This document shows, piece after piece, positions 61,644-64,000 of a stretch of 64,000 nucleotides of DNA. This stretch comes from Apostichopus japonicus (lineage: Eukaryota > Echinodermata > Holothuroidea > Aspidochirotida > Stichopodidae). How positions within the stretch are numbered: the first letter of the stretch is position 1; each line of letters starts with the position of its first letter. The position numbers and the translations under genes were made by a program. The notes below the pieces were generated by a model. That model did no database searches. It was not told where the DNA came from and worked only from the letters and a program-made list of their open reading frames with translations. Where the stretch lies: positions 17,442,111 through 17,506,110 of the forward strand of contig NC_092576.1 in NCBI RefSeq assembly GCF_037975245.1, in the 5' to 3' direction.

Positions 61644-63923
61644 CTATTCCTTTGATAAAACACCTAAAACAACTAAAACAACCACACCCATTATCGTGGC
61701 GACGATACACATTATCGAGCCGATGGCGATCGCTTGGTTAGCTAATCTACGGGCTTCTTCCGCAGCATGTCTTGCCGCGACCATATCACCGTAAGAGGCT
61801 CGAATGCGTGCCTGTTGAAGAACATAAAAATGACAATTTTAAGCCTGTTCTAGCTTGCTAGATTAAGACTCACTTCGGTCATCGTTACGTGGGAAACCGT
61901 TGATAGTTCATTGGCAGTGTGTACGTGTGCTTCAGACTAGGCCTGATCAAGACTATTATCCCTATACAAATCCCTATAGTCTCGACATATAATGTAAAGG
62001 GAGATGAAATACTGTACTTCAACCTACATCAGATATGTGAGGATGGGTGTGTCATTTCGCTGGTTGGCGAGGGGAAAGTCATGAATAATTCATTATCTTT
62101 ACAGAAATATCAAGTATGTACGCTTTTTACCGCTAGTGACCACAAAATAATGTTCGGTGCAAATAGGCATAAAGCTATGGACATATACATATGTTTCGTC
62201 ATTCCACAAAGATAATACATGGGAGCGTTGAATTCCTTGCGCCGCTAGATCTGGGTCGTTTGTGACAGGGAAGAACATATACGCAATGCACAGGCCCATT
62301 TATCATCATCTGAATTTGGTTAATATTTAGGACAAATAGTCGTAAATCAGCGGAGATCACCCTTAGAAGTGATAGAAGTGACCAAGTTATGATGTGGGAG
62401 AGCAGTTTGGTATCATTTTATGTACAAAGTGTTAACTTGTGTGTCTTTATGTTTCCCAAGTTATTATTACCCGATCCTGGTTGCCCCACTTGGTCGGTTC
62501 ATTTCATTTGATGTGATTCCTGAAAGCAAAAGTGAGTTGTGCCTTTTAATTGTCAGTCAGCAGTCAGTGCTCAATACATTATCTAATGAATGAATGAGTG
62601 GATGAATGGATGAATAAATGAATAAATGAATAAATGAATACTTGAATGGAATGAAAGAGTGAATGGATGAATGAATGAAGGATTGAATGGATGAATGATT
62701 GAATGAATGGATGGTTGATTGAATGAATGAATAAATGAATGACGAATGAATGGGTGGATGGATGAATGAAAGAAAGATTGAATGGATGAATCAATGAATG
62801 AATCAATGAATGATAAATGAATGCATGAACGAATGAATGGATGAATGAATGAATGAATTGATGAATGAATGAATGAAGGAATTGAGAAATTAATTCAGAA
62901 ATTCAGGAATTCATGTTATTTGATACCTCATCGGACTTCCGAATTGCCAAACTTCCAAGTGGCCGGCAGCACCATCGGCTACACATTGCTAACTCATGGT
63001 AGTCATTGAATTGCTCTGTGGACACTCTGGTCACCGTCTGGGAGTGTGGTGGTCTAGTGGGCCTACCCTGGAAAAAAAAATAGAGAACATTAACCCCAAT
63101 CAGAGGCGGTGGAGTAGGGTTCAATTAAACCTGAGAGGAAATAGGAGGGGAACTTCGAAGGGCAGTAGGATATGTGACTTTGATTTTACGAAGCAACCCG
63201 CAAAGTCAGTTCAAAAGCGTCCCCGACAATCTTGCCAGCGACAAACAATCAAATGAATACAGTCGTTGTGAACCATTTTTTCTCTCTTTCTATAGTTTAT
63301 CAAAAGGCTCAGTTCACACTTAAAAGTGCTTGTATGAACAATATACCTTTCTATTAGATGAAGGCTCGAAGTTTACAATATTCCATACGAGTGCTTCAAA
63401 AAGGGTGGAATGTAAACTTTGGAGTATTCACAAACCGTTTATAGAATATATTGTACCTTAAACTGGTTGAGAGGGTACGGGACACAACGAACGCGAATAC
63501 GGAATGTAGGCCTAATGAATGTATGACACGTAACTGTATACACACACACATGTTTGTTTTACATTCAGACCGAGGACCCCATTGTACTTTCCATTGTTCA
63601 AATCCACGTACCCTAACCTTAACAATATTCCATACAATAGAATTCTTTTGAGGACGTGATGATTCTTTAGAAATCACAACCGAGGACTTGGAATTCTTTT
63701 GTTCAAGTCCTCGGTCAGAATACAAAACAAACGCACACGGTCATCAATCTTGAGGGATACAGTAGGAGAGAATTACTGATGCGCTGAGAAGGGAATACAA
63801 ATGTGTGATCTTCCAGTTGATATTCATCGTTACTTACATTTGGCGTCATTTCGTTGGTCTGAAGATGCCCCTTCGAGTTTCCTTGACTGGGTCCTTCATC
63901 CATTGGGATGTAAAGAGGTTTAG
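61644..63923 (-). CDS. CD225/dispanin (IFITM-like) protein, copy 4, start exon beyond the window
   Basis: Exons on the minus strand: 63838-63923, 62927-63067 and 61644-61811. The seven-base start exon expected near 64880 lies outside. Exon 4 is 168 nt as in copy 1. Exon 3 reads CSRWCCRPLGSLA with the CC pair and family proline kept. The first full codon of exon 2 is AAA (Lys) where copies 1-3 have GAA (Glu). It is the closest relative of copy 1. Confidence 0.83.
62580..62890. repeat. ATGA/GAATG tetranucleotide array
   Basis: Intron 3 array of dispanin copy 4, about 310 bp, the shortest of the four. Confidence 0.9.
63552..63732. mobile_element. MITE-like element, copy d
   Basis: Intron 2 of dispanin copy 4, same site and ends as 3305-3485. 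Confidence 0.7.
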
Positions 63924-64000
63924 CTAGTGAAGAGATAAAGATTAATATAGGCAGTGAAGTTTGACACTATCTCAAACTATATGATGCAAAGTTGCTTTTA

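Overview
The window is metazoan nuclear DNA. It is AT-rich and almost all genes are split by GT-AG introns. It also holds tRNA-derived SINEs, Penelope-like retroelements, P-type transposase remains, MITE-like repeats and many microsatellites. Frequent 'taggcct'-type words, the SINE tail style and the gene families suggest a marine invertebrate, possibly an echinoderm. That placement is inference; nothing here fixes the species.

The layout is a locus built by repeated segmental duplication. A unit contains, left to right: a cluster of tRNA-Pro genes in tandem ~428-bp units (11.7-22.0 kb and 54.7-56.4 kb); a plus-strand gene for a one-helix protein with a long Asp/His-rich repeat region (22.14-24.53 and 56.52-59.09 kb); a conserved non-coding block (1-640, 25.66-26.64, 60.24-60.91 kb); and a minus-strand four-exon gene for a CD225/dispanin (IFITM-like) protein (1.3-4.6, 28.8-34.4, 41.1-46.5 and 61.6 kb to beyond the right edge). 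The left 4 kb is a near copy of the right 3.8 kb.

Mobile DNA has broken up the units. A 5.63-kb element with terminal inverted repeats and a TA target duplication (14158-19790) sits 9 bp upstream of a tRNA-Pro gene and carries a multi-exon gene I cannot classify. Remains of two Penelope-like families (5.2-7.4, 34.9-35.3 and 35.9-36.4 kb) retain hammerhead ribozyme motifs. A disabled THAP-domain P-type transposase gene occupies 48.6-52.8 kb. A 181-bp MITE candidate is present in dispanin copies 1, 2 and 4 but absent from copy 3. The third introns of dispanin copies 2 and 3 contain ~2-kb arrays of AGGTCA half-sites arranged as DR1-DR5-DR4.

The best supported gene models are the dispanins, where all splice phases agree and exon lengths match between copies, and the Asp/His-rich protein, where a 13-nt microexon restores the frame in both copies. 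Several other stretches show no recognisable gene and are listed as such.
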